From Hirudo medicinalis (taxonomy: Eukaryota; Annelida; Clitellata; Hirudinida; Hirudinidae), in assembly GCA_011800805.1 (NCBI GenBank), contig MPNW01000480.1, forward strand, positions 46,880 through 74,224: DNA of 27,345 bases. The letters are read 5' to 3'. Position 1 is the first letter of the stretch. Every line of letters starts with the position of its first letter. The notes under the pieces are model-generated. The model was not told the DNA's origin. It saw nothing but the letters and a program-made list of their open reading frames with translations, and made no database searches. A program made the position numbers and the translations under genes. Of this stretch, positions 1-11,063 are shown piece by piece.

Positions 1-60
1 TTGTTATTATTATTTTTATTATTATTATTAATATTATTATTAATATTAATATTATTATTA
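1..60. repeat. (TTA)n-like microsatellite
   Basis: Imperfect TTA/ATT repeats fill the window's left edge. The region 61-283 after it shows nothing recognisable. Confidence 0.85.
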
Positions 61-283
61 CATCGTTTCATGATATTGCACAGTTTTTTCTATTAAAACC
101 TTCCATTTAAAATTACAAACAATTACAAACAATTATAATGCAAACGATTTTCAATTTCGCTTTCATTCCGACATTGAAAACCAAACAAAGAATTTCCAAT
201 TGACTGCATCTAAAACCACATTTCCTAATCATCAGCCAAGGATCTGCTCTTAATCAACACCTCCACAAAGAACCTTCATCACA

Positions 284-321
284 ACTTGACCTCACTCTTC
301 ATACTTGACCTCACTCTTCAA
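284..321. repeat. 19-bp tandem duplication
   Basis: ACTTGACCTCACTCTTCAT occurs at 284-302 and again at 303-321 with one change at the last base. TGTAAAAA is duplicated just after it. Confidence 0.9.
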
Positions 322-628
322 TGTAAAAATGTAAAAATCATTGACAGCTTGCTGTCCACAACCTTCTCAGATTTTCCACCTCATCGGAAAAACCCCTGGA
401 AATCCTCTCGCATGCGCAGTGAGCATGTTTAGGATGATTTAGGGACTTCATACGACATTCGGTCTGCCCGACCTTCGTCGACGAATTAGAACTGCAGAAG
501 TTTTCGCGGGTGTTTTCGTTCGTCGTCTGCTTGGTGGGATTAATTGCCTTTAAACAATGAACAGGTGTCTTTTATCTACGAGGCACTGCATTATCGCTCG
601 AGATTTAATTGCTTTATCTCAACATAAT

Positions 629-672
629 AATTCGTCATCATATTAATTCGTCATCATATTAATTCGTCATCG
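629..672. repeat. 16-bp tandem repeat
   Basis: AATTCGTCATCATATT is present twice exactly (629-644, 645-660) and then in part (661-672), leading into a TCG/TCA-rich stretch. Confidence 0.9.
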
Positions 673-817
673 CCGTCGTCATCGTTGTTGTTATCATTCG
701 TGGAGTTGTTGTTGAGATCATTCAGAAGAAGAACCTTTATCTTCTGTATCTTATTCAACCATGCTTCGATATTGCTTACTATATTGAAACGGATAACGAA
801 ATAATATTAGTAACGCT

Positions 818-905
818 TCCTCATCGTCATCACCACCAACTTCATCGTCATCATCACCAATTTCATTGTCACAAACATAAACCATCACAATCGGCGTCAT
901 CGTCA
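818..905. repeat. Imperfect (TCA/TCG)n tract
   Basis: Trinucleotide-rich DNA of the type CATCGTCATCACCACC, adjoining the minisatellite that starts at 911. It has no coding signal beyond the repeat. Confidence 0.75.
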
Positions 906-910
906 TCAGA

Positions 911-1006
911 TATAATTATCAACAACTATAATATAATTATCAACAACTATAATATAATTATCAACAACTATAATATAATTATCAACAACTATAATATAAT
1001 TATCAA
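911..1006. repeat. 21-bp minisatellite, about 4.6 copies
   Basis: Exact 21-bp units start at 911, 932, 953 and 974, with a 12-bp partial fifth at 995-1006. Each contains TATAATTATCAACAACTATA. The copies are identical, which suggests recent expansion. Confidence 0.97.
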
Positions 1007-1121
1007 TGTCGTCACGTGACCTACTTCTCAGGAGGATATTTCATATTTTTGAATTCAGTACATCAAAGGAAATCAAACATCCGCTAGAGGATAACTCCAG
1101 TCACCTGGAGTGATCTGAATG

Positions 1122-1282
1122 TGATGATGATGATGATGATGATGGCGGCGATGACGACGACGACGACGATGATGATGATGATGATGACGATGACGACGAC
1201 GATGATGACGATGACGATGACGATGACGACGACGATGATGACGATGACGATGACGATGATAACGACGACGACGACGACGATG
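1122..1282. repeat. Long (GAT/GAC)n microsatellite
   Basis: About 160 bp of GAT, GAC and a few GGC triplets. The minus strand reads as a poly-Ser run and the plus strand as poly-Asp; both are consequences of the repeat. Confidence 0.95.
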
Positions 1283-1699
1283 GAATTACTGGAATTATAG
1301 TTATTTCCACTTCAAATGTCAGTTGTAATCGAATTCCAGAATTGAAGGTCATTTATATTCATTGTTGAAGGTCATTGTTGAATTTTGAAAGCTTTTTTAT
1401 TGGCTGATAAAATGTTTTTAATCCAATTAATTATTACTTTTCAGGGAAATTACAGATTTGTGAATTAGGGACAGATTTAAAACATTCCGAATTTGGACCA
1501 TTTATTCAATCAATTTACTCAAAATTTCCGATTTTATTTTAATGCAAATAATTTATTTGGAATAAAAACACTATTTTGTTGAAAAATTAATATTTTTCTA
1601 ATTTTTAATCGATGAAAATGACGTTTCTAATTGATTTAATTTTGATGTTATTCTCTCAAATACTTTTAAAAATCATTTTCCAGCTTATTTTTAATAACA

Positions 1700-1900
1700 C
1701 TTAATTATATTATTCATGAAATTTTAAGTTATTAAGTATTAAAATATTAGAATTTATATTTATTAATAATTTAATATTAAATATTAAAATATTAAATATT
1801 GTTTTTATTAAATTATGTTTTAAATGACTGTTGTTGATATTTGTGCAATAATTTATTTCGATTAATATAAAATTAAAAATTAAAAATATAATTTTCTTTA
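1700..1900. other. AT-rich stretch without a gene
   Basis: The interval 1283-2060 contains no recognisable gene. Its middle (about 1700-1900) is almost pure AT with short repeats such as TAATATTAAATATTAAAATA. Confidence 0.6.
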
Positions 1901-2060
1901 TAAATGGAAATGCATCGTCATAAATGTTATTGCAAAAAGAATGATACTGTTCCATTGTCGTCGTCGTCATCCTCCTCCCGAGGTTGGTTGAGGAATCGAT
2001 TTGCATGCCATCAGGATTTATGGTGACGGTGCAGATTACACTCTTGGTGCACCAGTTCGC

Positions 2061-2147
2061 TCATCGTCATCATCACCATTATCGTCGTCATCACTACATT
2101 CGCCATCATTTTCGTCATCATCGCCATCACCGCCATCTTCGTTATCG

Positions 2148-2180
<33 letters not shown>

Positions 2181-2181
2181 C
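2061..2181. repeat. (TCA/TCG)n microsatellite
   Basis: Imperfect then perfect TCA repeat. It is open in more than one frame as poly-His or poly-Ser, which is typical of repeat-driven reading frames. Confidence 0.92.
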
Positions 2182-2394
2182 AAATCACTTATTGGCCGTA
2201 GCATGCGTATATTCAGCACTCCGTCAATTGTGGTTATTGGGGCTGACCGACGTCCCCTGGAATTGAATTACGAACGGCAGGCTGAAGACGCTCTTCCAAG
2301 GCAAGATTCCATTTCATCCTTATCCGTCTGTCCTTTGTGTCGACATCGATTTATTAGAACAACGTCGTCACATTCATCCGCAAGGTGTCGCCTC

Positions 2395-2700
2395 TTCCGT
2401 CCATCCATTTCACCATGGCTTTAATCCATCCGTTTATCTATTCGCTCTTCTATCCGTCACGAGTCCGTCCATCCATTCATCCACCCATCTATCCATCCGT
2501 CCATCCATCTAGTTTTCCACTCTTTTATCTATTTATTTATCCATCCATCTATCCTTCCAGTCAGAAATCCATTACTTTATTATTTCATTTATCCATTCAT
2601 TCTTGTATTCACCCATCCACCCATCCATCCATCCATCCATCCACCCATCCATCCACCCACCCTCCCATTCATTCATCGATCTCTCCTTCCACTCATTCGA
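2395..2700. repeat. (CCAT)n / ATCC tetranucleotide tract
   Basis: About 300 bp of degenerate CCAT repeats (TCCATCCATCCACCCATCC). The plus strand translates as repeated Pro-Ser-Ile-His, which is repeat-derived. The interval 2701-3100 holds nothing recognisable. Confidence 0.93.
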
Positions 2701-3125
2701 CCACCCACTCCAGTCATCCGTTTAATTTTCTTTTCTGCTCCTGTTTCCTCATTAAATTCTCTGTTTCCTATTTCACTATAATTTCCGCTGTCCTGAAGCT
2801 CGTCAAATTAGATGTCAGAAAAAAAAAATTGAGCTCTTCCTCGGAGCATCAATTTCTTGGGGATTTTTTAGAATTTTATTTTCCTTATTTATTTTATTTA
2901 TTGTTCCGACTTATTGCGAATTCTCGTCCTACTTTCTGTTTTGTTCCGTAATTTGAGTTGACGTGTGATTTTATGATTTGGATTCCATTACGTCATTGAC
3001 GCTATTTCAATGGAGCAATTTTCCAAGCGCACACCGTTGTTAATCACGGTAATTAAATCGGACGCTTTGTTTAATGTTCTGCTTTTAGCGTCTGTCAATT
3101 CTGAAATGACTGGCTGAACTAATTT

Positions 3126-3242
3126 TTACGAGCAGCCAATTTTGAGGTGCTGCTGCCTCAAAAACATCTCCTCTTCTGAAAGATTATTGTTACCTGTGAG
3201 GTCCGATATTGTCTTGAAATATCGTTCGTGTTTTTGAGTCAT
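3126..3242 (-). other. Small open frame of 38 codons, unassigned
   Basis: An ATG-initiated minus-strand frame begins MTQKHERYFKTISDLT and ends QHLKIGCS before TAA. Composition is not repetitive and looks protein-like. A GTAACA donor-like site falls after codon 16. I do not recognise the family. It may be a decayed transposon piece or chance. Confidence 0.2.
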
Positions 3243-3525
3243 AATTTAAAAATGAAAAGAAATAAATAGGAATAGAATTGAATCTTTGAATTTTAAAATG
3301 AATCAATATCCCGCATGGCACTCGACTTGAAATGAACTACCACAGACAATGCCAGCGCACTACGATTAATTTTACATATTTGCATAAAAATAAATATTTT
3401 AATAAAGAAAGGTCAAACATTTAAAAATAGAATAGAGGTTAGTTAGAATCGTGATTTAAATAATTTAATTAAACAATTTTTAAATGCAGCTTTTCTACTC
3501 ACTTTTTAGAAATAATTATTTCCAG

Positions 3526-3603
3526 AAATTTGAAACTCGAATTGAAGAAGAACGAAGCAGACGACAATTCGATACTTGTTTACAAGTATGGCTGAGACGC
3601 GGA
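3526..3603 (+). other. Orphan exon-like segment, unassigned
   Basis: A good acceptor (TTATTTCCAG) and an excellent donor (GGA|GTAAGT) enclose 78 nt, exactly 26 codons, open in frame 1. It encodes a charged peptide beginning KFETRIEEERSRRQFDT and ending VWLRRG. No flanking exon in compatible phase was identified, so it may belong to a gene with large introns or be accidental. Confidence 0.3.
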
Positions 3604-4620
3604 GTAAGTGTTTTGGACGGCGTCATCTAAATTTAAGATTTACTTGATTAATTTCAGCACTGTAGAGATCTATGCCGGTTGATAAATTGCCGTTTTTTCT
3701 CTTTTAACAAGTGTGATTAGCAAATTAGTAACGATCCTTTATAATCTGTTTGTTTGCCTACCTTGAAAGTTTTCGCTATCGCACGTTCTCTATTTATACA
3801 GCTTTGCTCGTTTTTGCGAGCTATAGAATGAGGACTGTCGGAAGCCAATGTTGGAAATTGTTTATGTGTTTGTCTTCGGTAAGCCTTTCTGCTTCTGTAA
3901 TGATGATTGGATGGCCGCAGAGAAATTAGGTCTGCGCATATTGTTCCCCTGAAAATATTTTTGCACGAAGGTTAAGAAAGTCTACAACTCCTGTGCCGTC
4001 AGAAACACTTTTGTGCAATATAACAAACCTGGAAAATATTACATTAAAATTGTGTTTTCGAAGACTTGCACTTGCCATGGACTTCAAGGCTTTGTAGAAG
4101 CTGATTACGGGACCTGATATCCTCACAGTGTTGAAGGCTGATATGAAAGTGCTAAAGTTTTGGAAAATAAAATCGCAATCAATCATTTTCTAACTGCAAA
4201 GAACCCGCTTTAAAGATCTGAATTGATGACCCTAAATATCTTACGTGACTAGTTTTACTTAAAATTACACCAATTTTTCATTTTTAAAATGAGAATGAGT
4301 GAAAGTGTTGTAAATTGAAACTACTGAAGTATTTAAATTTGTTCATCAAACGAGTGAATGTCTTGTAAATTCATATAATAAATGTCCTGAGAATTAACTT
4401 TTAGCAATAACCATGAATGCTTCTGTAATCTCTCCCATAAAATATGACACTTCAGTGCCCACAGCTGAATATATTTGGTAATTTCAATTTTCAAAACCCA
4501 ATTCTAAAGTTTATGACTTTATGTTTTCAATGTCGTTTAGATATTTTGGGGCATAATTAACAAATGTGTTCACTACTGAAGTGATTTCTATTGCAAAAGT
4601 CCAGGGTGCCATATACAGTA
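3604..4620. other. No recognisable gene
   Basis: Unique AT-rich DNA. A minus-strand frame at 3926-4186 (86 codons) matches no family I know and has no supporting splice or promoter context. Confidence 0.5.
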
Positions 4621-4735
4621 CATGTAGTGCAGTAACTTAAGCAGGTCGTCAGCGCTAGACATTTTTATAGCGCCCTTCCCGTTTGCCATGATGAACGGCG
4701 CAGGCCTGGTTGTGAACTAGATTCTCCGTGAATGT
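4621..4735 (-). repeat. SINE-like interspersed repeat, divergent antisense copy
   Basis: On the minus strand 4680-4661 reads GGGAAGGGCGCTATAAAAAT, close to the tail shared by the two plus-strand copies. GTTCACAACC precedes it (compare GTTCGCAACCC) and CACTACATG follows near 4629 (compare AACTACATT). Similarity outside these anchors is weak, so it is an older copy or a related subfamily. Confidence 0.55.
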
Positions 4736-5099
4736 CTACTTCGCATTCACTCATCAATTCACCAGATTTAAAGTAAATTCACTTTAGCATCACGATTTCT
4801 TTTTAACTTTGGAATGGATCTTTCCATTCTTAGGCGTGCATCCAATTAGGAAGTAGCTCAGCTTCCGTGTGTTTTGCTATCGTGCTTACTTAGCTTAAAT
4901 CTTCGAATTCTCGTTCATTCTGAAACTCGGGGAATGCGTAAAATTTTTATTCCAAGTTGGAAAATATTCGCCTCGACTAAGCTTCAACTTTATCTAAACA
5001 GAGGATAATTTAAGGGCAGTCTTATCCGTAGCGTTGTCGAGGATATCGTCAAATCTTGAGCCAGACGTTTTGTCTGATTTGTTGAATAACCGATGACAG

Positions 5100-5236
5100 A
5101 TAATATATATAATAAATAATATATTATTTATTAACTTATTATTAAATTTATTAATTTAATATATATAATTTATATAATTTTTTATATAATTTATATAAAT
5201 TTTTTATAATATATTATTTATTAATATAATTTTTTA
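5100..5236. repeat. AT island with a 24-bp perfect palindrome
   Basis: About 135 bp are almost entirely A and T. Positions 5110-5133 form a perfect palindrome centred on ATAT (half-site TAATAAATAATA). Further TTTATATAA-type inverted repeats follow. Confidence 0.85.
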
Positions 5237-7728
5237 CGTAAACCTAAGTTTATCGTATATTTAGAACATGGTTATAAAAGAAGAGGTAAAATATGGAAAC
5301 TGTGTTAAAGTCTCTTATCTTAGGTACTTAGACGGTTATATTCAAATTATTTTAAGTAATTTTAATATCGATAGACTTTCAAATTTACTCGAAAGCTTAA
5401 TCTGAGCACATTTATAGTCAAAATACCAGTAAACCGATAATTTTTTAAACACGAAGGTTGCGTTAATACCAGGCTGAGAAATTACTTGTGAAATGAGAAA
5501 TTCTCTGAGAGAATGCCTTATTGATTAGAATGGTTCGGTTGCACAAAACAAACGACGCGAGAAATTCATTGACGCAGTGAAAGGTCCTGAGTTCCCCAAG
5601 AAACTAAAATTGAGATTTAAAAACGTCGAAACGTCGAATTCAAAAGATGTCATAATTTTTAGTAAGATTACTCATTTTGTAGCCGATATTTTTATCGAGA
5701 ATTCGCGCAAAGCAAAATGAGTGTCATCGAATTTGTCCAAATAAGGCGACTTGTTTGCACCAAACTCGATGTATATAATGACGCGACGTTCACTAGATGA
5801 TTCTTTTTTTTTATCCAGGTTCTTTTTTTTCTTCATCTGGAGGACCGCATATTTGCACTGGGATTTTTAAATTTTCATCTGTCATTATGAATTTCAATTT
5901 CGATATCATCGTATTCTTTACTGCTAAATAAAGCACGCTAACTGCTGACATTGATATCTTTTTCTGAGAAAGTTATTTCACCTTTGCAATCTCTCTCGCA
6001 TTATCTTCAACTCTGTCATTCTCCAGAATTAATGCATCCATGTGCATCCTACTCTTATTTGTTTTCGACTCCAACTTTCAAAATGCAGGAAGCACGCTTG
6101 TCCGTCCCAAAAAACAAGCGATGTTAATAAGGCGACAGGGCGTATGTGTTGAGTTTGTCTAATCAGTTCCTCATCTTCTCTGCACAGGTATCACGGATGT
6201 CAAAAAGATTTTGTCCTAATAGGATGCAATTAAGACAAGAATAAATATTCCTTATTTTGGCGGTTTCTCTCTATTAGTAATCAGTAATCAGGACTATTTC
6301 TCGAAAGAAAATTGTTGTTTCTAAACCTCGATCTGTATACGAGAAGGAAGCTAGGAATTACGCTTGCTGTCTTGCGGTTGGGTCACCTAAACCGGAAAAT
6401 TATTAAATGGAAATTATTGCTTAGTTCGGACGTCGTTTGTTGGTGGAAACAAATTCCAGGAAAGACCTGCGTTAGACAAAGTCAATTACCGCATCCCTAA
6501 ACTTCGCAGACGAATCAAAGGAAATTGTGATGACGATTGTCTACAAACTCTTTAAGAGTTCGAGGATAATTTAAGTTTTATCTAATCAGTGAGGTTGGAT
6601 CATGTACACGGGAGATAGTGATGCACTTGAGGGGGGCAACAAGATCTCCGAATGAAGAAATAGCTCGAAATAATTGGTGTAATAAATTCGTATTTACTCG
6701 GTTTTATTTAGTTTCATGAATTTCTTTTCGTGATCGTAACTCGCTTCACTTTTCAATCAGGCAGTCAGAATGAATGACATCAAATGACATCAACTGTATG
6801 TGCTGCTCCACCTGTTCCGTTCCTTCCCCACTGCCTCAAGTACGTCCTCAAGATCTTGACGGACGCCTTAAGCACCACGAATGATCAGAATAGTCAAATT
6901 GATGAACCAGTATTATAGTGGAGTCATTTAAATCTCTTAAATAATTGCATCGATAAATGCATGTTAATCTGTAATGTGCAATCTGCAATTGTTTACAAAT
7001 TCTATTCTCACTTCGTGTTAAGGAAAGGACACAAATCCTAACGCATATCGTAATGCTTGTATTTTTATTTCAAAACATAATATCCAATGTACCGGTCACA
7101 AAACCAAAGTTTGTGGTTATGATAACAATCCTCTGCCCTTTTGAGCCTCACGCAATTAGGAAGAAACACATGCTACCCGTGGAGCAAAAACCTTTGTTAC
7201 ACACTGAAATTTATCGAACAAATTGAATAAACATTCATGTGTGTCAGTAGGCTGAAGTGAGAAACTATTATAGGCGTGATAATATTAAGCTTATAAAATT
7301 TTACAACATGAACATTGAAAAAATACGAGAATTGACGTATTTTAAAAATCCCTTACTTAATAACTAGTGGAGACAGAAAGAGAAAAAATAAGGTCTTGTA
7401 GCTTAATTAGTGACTTCACACAAACGTGTAGTTATTGAGTGAGTACATAATAATTATGAACAATACCCTTCAAAGCGTTTAGCGAGCAATCAACACAATA
7501 GAGAGCCCGGCACTCATGTAAACCAAAGAAAATTATCTCTGAAAACACGGACAATTAAGTCTAACCGTGAGACCAAACAAAAATGGTTGAGTAGCTGTAT
7601 GCCAATTCAAAATCGAATAAATACTTGCTAGCAACATTGATACATAAGGGTATATTCAAGCAGTGTTTGAAGCAAATGATTAATGAAATTTTGTTCACAT
7701 CTGACCGAGACAGGTTAATGTCAAATGT
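5237..7728. other. No recognisable gene
   Basis: Unique intergenic-looking DNA. Open frames such as 6312-6500 (62 codons) show no family resemblance. The low-coordinate (3') end of the hAT element should lie in the right part, but no terminal repeat was identified. Confidence 0.5.
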
Positions 7729-9992
7729 TCAAATTTCCCTCAACAATTTAGTGTTCATTTTCAAAAACACTCTCCTTTCAAGATGTGCCGAAGACTTTTT
7801 CTTTTTCCGAGCTGTCAGGTCACCACAAACTGAAAATACTCGCTCTCCATAAGCTTGTGAGACGGAGACTGATGTGAGATCTAATGCCAATCTGCTTAAG
7901 TTGATGTAGAGGTTTTGTCTGGAAAGCCAATATTCACTCGCTACGACATCGTGCTGAATGCTGGACAATTCAACCATGTACTGGGCAAGTTCCACTTCTA
8001 GTGATGTTGATGAAGTGTTGCTCTCGCTCACCATTTTTGCGAGGAATTTGAAACGCTTTTGCGTTTGAGGACTCCCACAGCGATCTAGACTTTCGGCATT
8101 GGCTTCAGTTGAAATCTGAAGTTTCAACAAACTTTTTGAATTTTTAGCAAGTTTACTCGCATTCCTGCACGAGGCGTTAATGGCAGCAGTCGTAATGTGT
8201 CGTGTTCGCAACCCAGCTTTCACTGCCACGAACGCCTTTGGGAAGGAGCGCTATATAAATAAATAACAAAAAAGCCAATATGAACTACATTGCAATTACA
8301 ACTTTTATCCAAAGTGTAATCCTATCCACATTTGCCCCCACAATTTTCCATAATTTAAATGCTTTAACGAAGTAATAAAACGCTTAACACCTCTTGATTA
8401 ATGTACTTCTTGGCTTCAGCGAGATATTCTTTCATACCAGATGTCAGCAAAATCTGACCGACACACGGATCTAAGAGACAGGCAGCACAAGGCATACTGT
8501 CAAAGAGTGGATTACTTGGACTCAAAATTGTGATAAACCTTGTCACCAAAGACTTCAGCAGAAGATCCGACAGTTCCGACTTGTGCTCACGAAGGTGGTA
8601 AGATAGGTCCAGGAGAACTGGAATGACGTTCGACAACATGAAGGATTCCATCTGCATTCGGTTCAAATGGTCTGCAAATGGCTGTAAAACCGTGTAGATA
8701 TCTTCCAGTTTATTCCATTCATTAGCAGACAGTGGATTCCACTTCATCTCGTTAATAGTTTCACTTAAGGGATGCTTTATCTCCAGCATTCTTTGCAACA
8801 TGGGTATGTCATTGCTCCACCTTGAACTGTATTCTGTGAAGACGGTTTTTCCACACTTTCCGACCAATTTGTTTGTAGCCACTGAAGATTTCCTGAATTT
8901 TCTAGATATGGTTCTGGCTTTGGCTAATGCAGTGGAGTGAATTTCATTTTGTTCCACATCTTTTATAACCAACTGCAATGTTTGAGCCAGACAAGGGAAG
9001 CTGCGCAATGGCAAAGTGACATCGTAACTGAATTCATCGTCTTCTTCACCCTTGTCATCGTTCCAGTCGTGGTTCGAATCATCGTCATCTGAAAATGCTC
9101 TCAAATGTACGGTTTTGGTCATGTTACTCCCGTTGTCTGTTATCACCATCAGAACTGTTTCTGGATTGATTTCCCACTGTTCCAAACAGCTTTTCAATCT
9201 CTCTGCAATCATGTCGCCGCTGTATGGAGGTGATGTTTGGAAAAGATTTAGTAAGAAATGCTGTGAAGATTTTAAATTTGGGTTGAAAAAGCAAACTGAT
9301 ATTGCAAGAAGCACGGTCACGCTCTTTTTATTCCAGCAATCCACTGAGACGATGAAACGCCGACCTGAATAAACCATTTGTTTAACTTTTTTTATCGATG
9401 CTCTCCATTCTTTTTCCAACAATCCATTTTGAACTGTTGAACCTAAAAAGCAACGCGGAGGATGATTAAAGAAATAAATAATGATGTATCGATTAAACAA
9501 ACCTGGCATGCTAAATCTTGGATCAAGGGTTTCGCAAAGGTTTCGAAAATCAGCATTTTCAGCTAGAGAAGCCGGTAATCCGCTCGATATGAAAAATGTT
9601 GTTAACGCCCGATATCTTTTGACAGCTTCACTGGAATTCGGGGCCCATTTCGTTGGTTCTTTGAATAGATCCGATGTTTCTGGCTGAACTGGGGACATTT
9701 CTGACTGCATGGAAGTGTCTGGATGAAGAGATGTACCCTCTGAATATGAATTTAGAAGGTATTTAGGTATCCTAAATTTGCTTTCTTCGCCTTTCAAGCA
9801 TTCTGCGTACAATTTGGAGTGGCACGAGCTCAAATGAGACTTCAACATCAACACGTTTTGTCCTGGAAAATGTCTACCGCAGGAATAACCGTAGCTCAAG
9901 TAAACCTTGCAGCGAGTTTTATTGATGACTGAATTATATTCAAAGTATTTCCAAATATCAATTTCCTTGTTTGAATCGCTCATTATTTCCAA
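7729..9992 (-). CDS. hAT-superfamily transposase (BED-finger type), likely three exons
   Basis: This is a DNA transposase gene of a hAT element. Preferred exons on the minus strand are 9992-9503, 9442-8391 and 8115-7729, giving 642 aa. A BED-like zinc finger lies near residues 25-60 (KTRCKVY...HLSSCH); its usual CxxC reads CxxY, so one zinc ligand may be lost. The RNase H core shows IVSVDCW (Asp about 198), MVITDNGSNM (Asp about 266), the FPCLAQTLQLVIKD helix and YSSRWSNDIPMLQRML. The C-terminal dimerisation domain is intact (LSRLALDLTSVSVS, ERVFSVCGDLTARK, HLERRVFLKMN). Intron 1 (9443-9502) has GT-AG ends and is 60 nt without a stop, so the unspliced frame is also open. Intron 2 has two possible in-frame acceptors (8250 or 8115). 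I could not define terminal inverted repeats or target duplications. It could be an active element or a domesticated gene. Confidence 0.88.
8160..8292 (+). repeat. SINE-like interspersed repeat, copy in hAT intron 2
   Basis: The block 8160-8250 aligns without gaps to 19895-19985 at about 69 of 91 positions by my count. It contains TGGCAGCAGTCG and GTTCGCAACCC, which resemble Pol III box A and box B but are spaced closer than in a tRNA. It ends GGGAAGGAGCGCTATATAAA and continues to GAACTACATT. It lies in antisense to the transposase, at the 3' end of its second intron. Confidence 0.75.
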
Positions 9993-11063
9993 TACTTAAA
10001 AAGACCGAATGCAATGTGTAAACTTTCACGTCTGAACCTAGACGGGTTCAATTGCAATCGATACCTCTATTCCCTGCCTTTTGAATGACCTATGGCAAGT
10101 TGGAGCATTCAAACCAACATCAGATGTTACATCACCAGCGACGAATCACAGCAACAATGTTTGAGTGTAGGAATAATGATATTTCAATTAATTATTGATT
10201 ATCTTCACGTCTCGAAACATTTCAAAGGAACAAAAAAACTCTGACGAAGTTGGAGATTTTCTTCAATCTTACTGCATCGTTTTTACTTCTAAGAATTAAA
10301 TTGAGCATTAATCCTGCCCTTCCCGGTCATTTATCTAGTAATAGATAGTAATGCCGAATAAAGGGCTAAAATAGCCAAAGAAGGTTTCAGATATCAGCAC
10401 TCAAACTGAATGAGAAATTATATACACAGTTAACCTTATTAGATTACTTACTTTTATTCGTAAATATTTAATAATAGAAATTTCACAGTTTTGAATGTTC
10501 GAATTAAATTTGTAAAGTTTGATTCTTCGTTTCAGTCCATAAAACAATAAATTCATCCAATTAAATTACAACAAAAAATTCAATTCTTTTTAATCGGTTA
10601 AAAATGATTGGATAACAAATGCTAGTGATGTTAAGAACAATTGGTGTGCGAATTCATCAAGTGGTCTTGACATTTGCTCAAAAATAGATTTTCCGAACAA
10701 CTGGAGCAGACTGCGTTTGGAAGAGGCTGCAGTTAAAATTGTCGACTTTCTTCATATTTTGTTATTTTACAAAGATATGACAATTTATATTCTGTATACG
10801 AATATTTTGGGTTAAGTATTTAGTTACAAATTGCATTTCTCTTGATTCAAACTTCCTGGGGTGATAGCTGAAATAATCCTTGGTGTTGAATGCTGAGCGA
10901 TGTGACATTAAAATAATTTAGTAATTTTATTTAGCTAAATATTTAATAGTTAAAATTAAGTTTTTTTGTTGTTTGAATGTTATTGTTTTGTAACAATATG
11001 ACAGCTCGCTAAATTTAAAAGTTAATTTTTAAATCTAAGGTAATATTTGTTTACATTGAGACT
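9993..11063. other. 5' flank of the hAT gene and upstream region of JKAMP
   Basis: No gene is seen. The 5' end of the hAT element must lie in the left part and the divergent JKAMP promoter in the right part. No clear TATA box, initiator or terminal repeat could be assigned. Confidence 0.5.

Noticed and set aside
1101..1352. Minus-strand poly-Ser reading frame
   Set aside because: It is produced by the (GAT/GAC)n microsatellite and has no conserved flanking domain.
1984..2951. Overlapping plus-strand frames rich in His, Ser and Pro-Ile-His
   Set aside because: They are translations of the TCA and CCAT repeats and appear in several frames at once.
3926..4186. 86-codon minus-strand frame
   Set aside because: It is not recognised as any family, and there is no promoter, splice or poly(A) context. 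Chance is plausible at this AT content.
7390..7440. tRNA-like TAGCTTAATTAG segment
   Set aside because: It has no box B at the expected distance and no cloverleaf could be drawn.
7300..10700. Terminal inverted repeats of the hAT element
   Set aside because: I scanned for CAG...CTG ends with 8-bp duplications around the gene and found no convincing pair, so no element boundaries are given.
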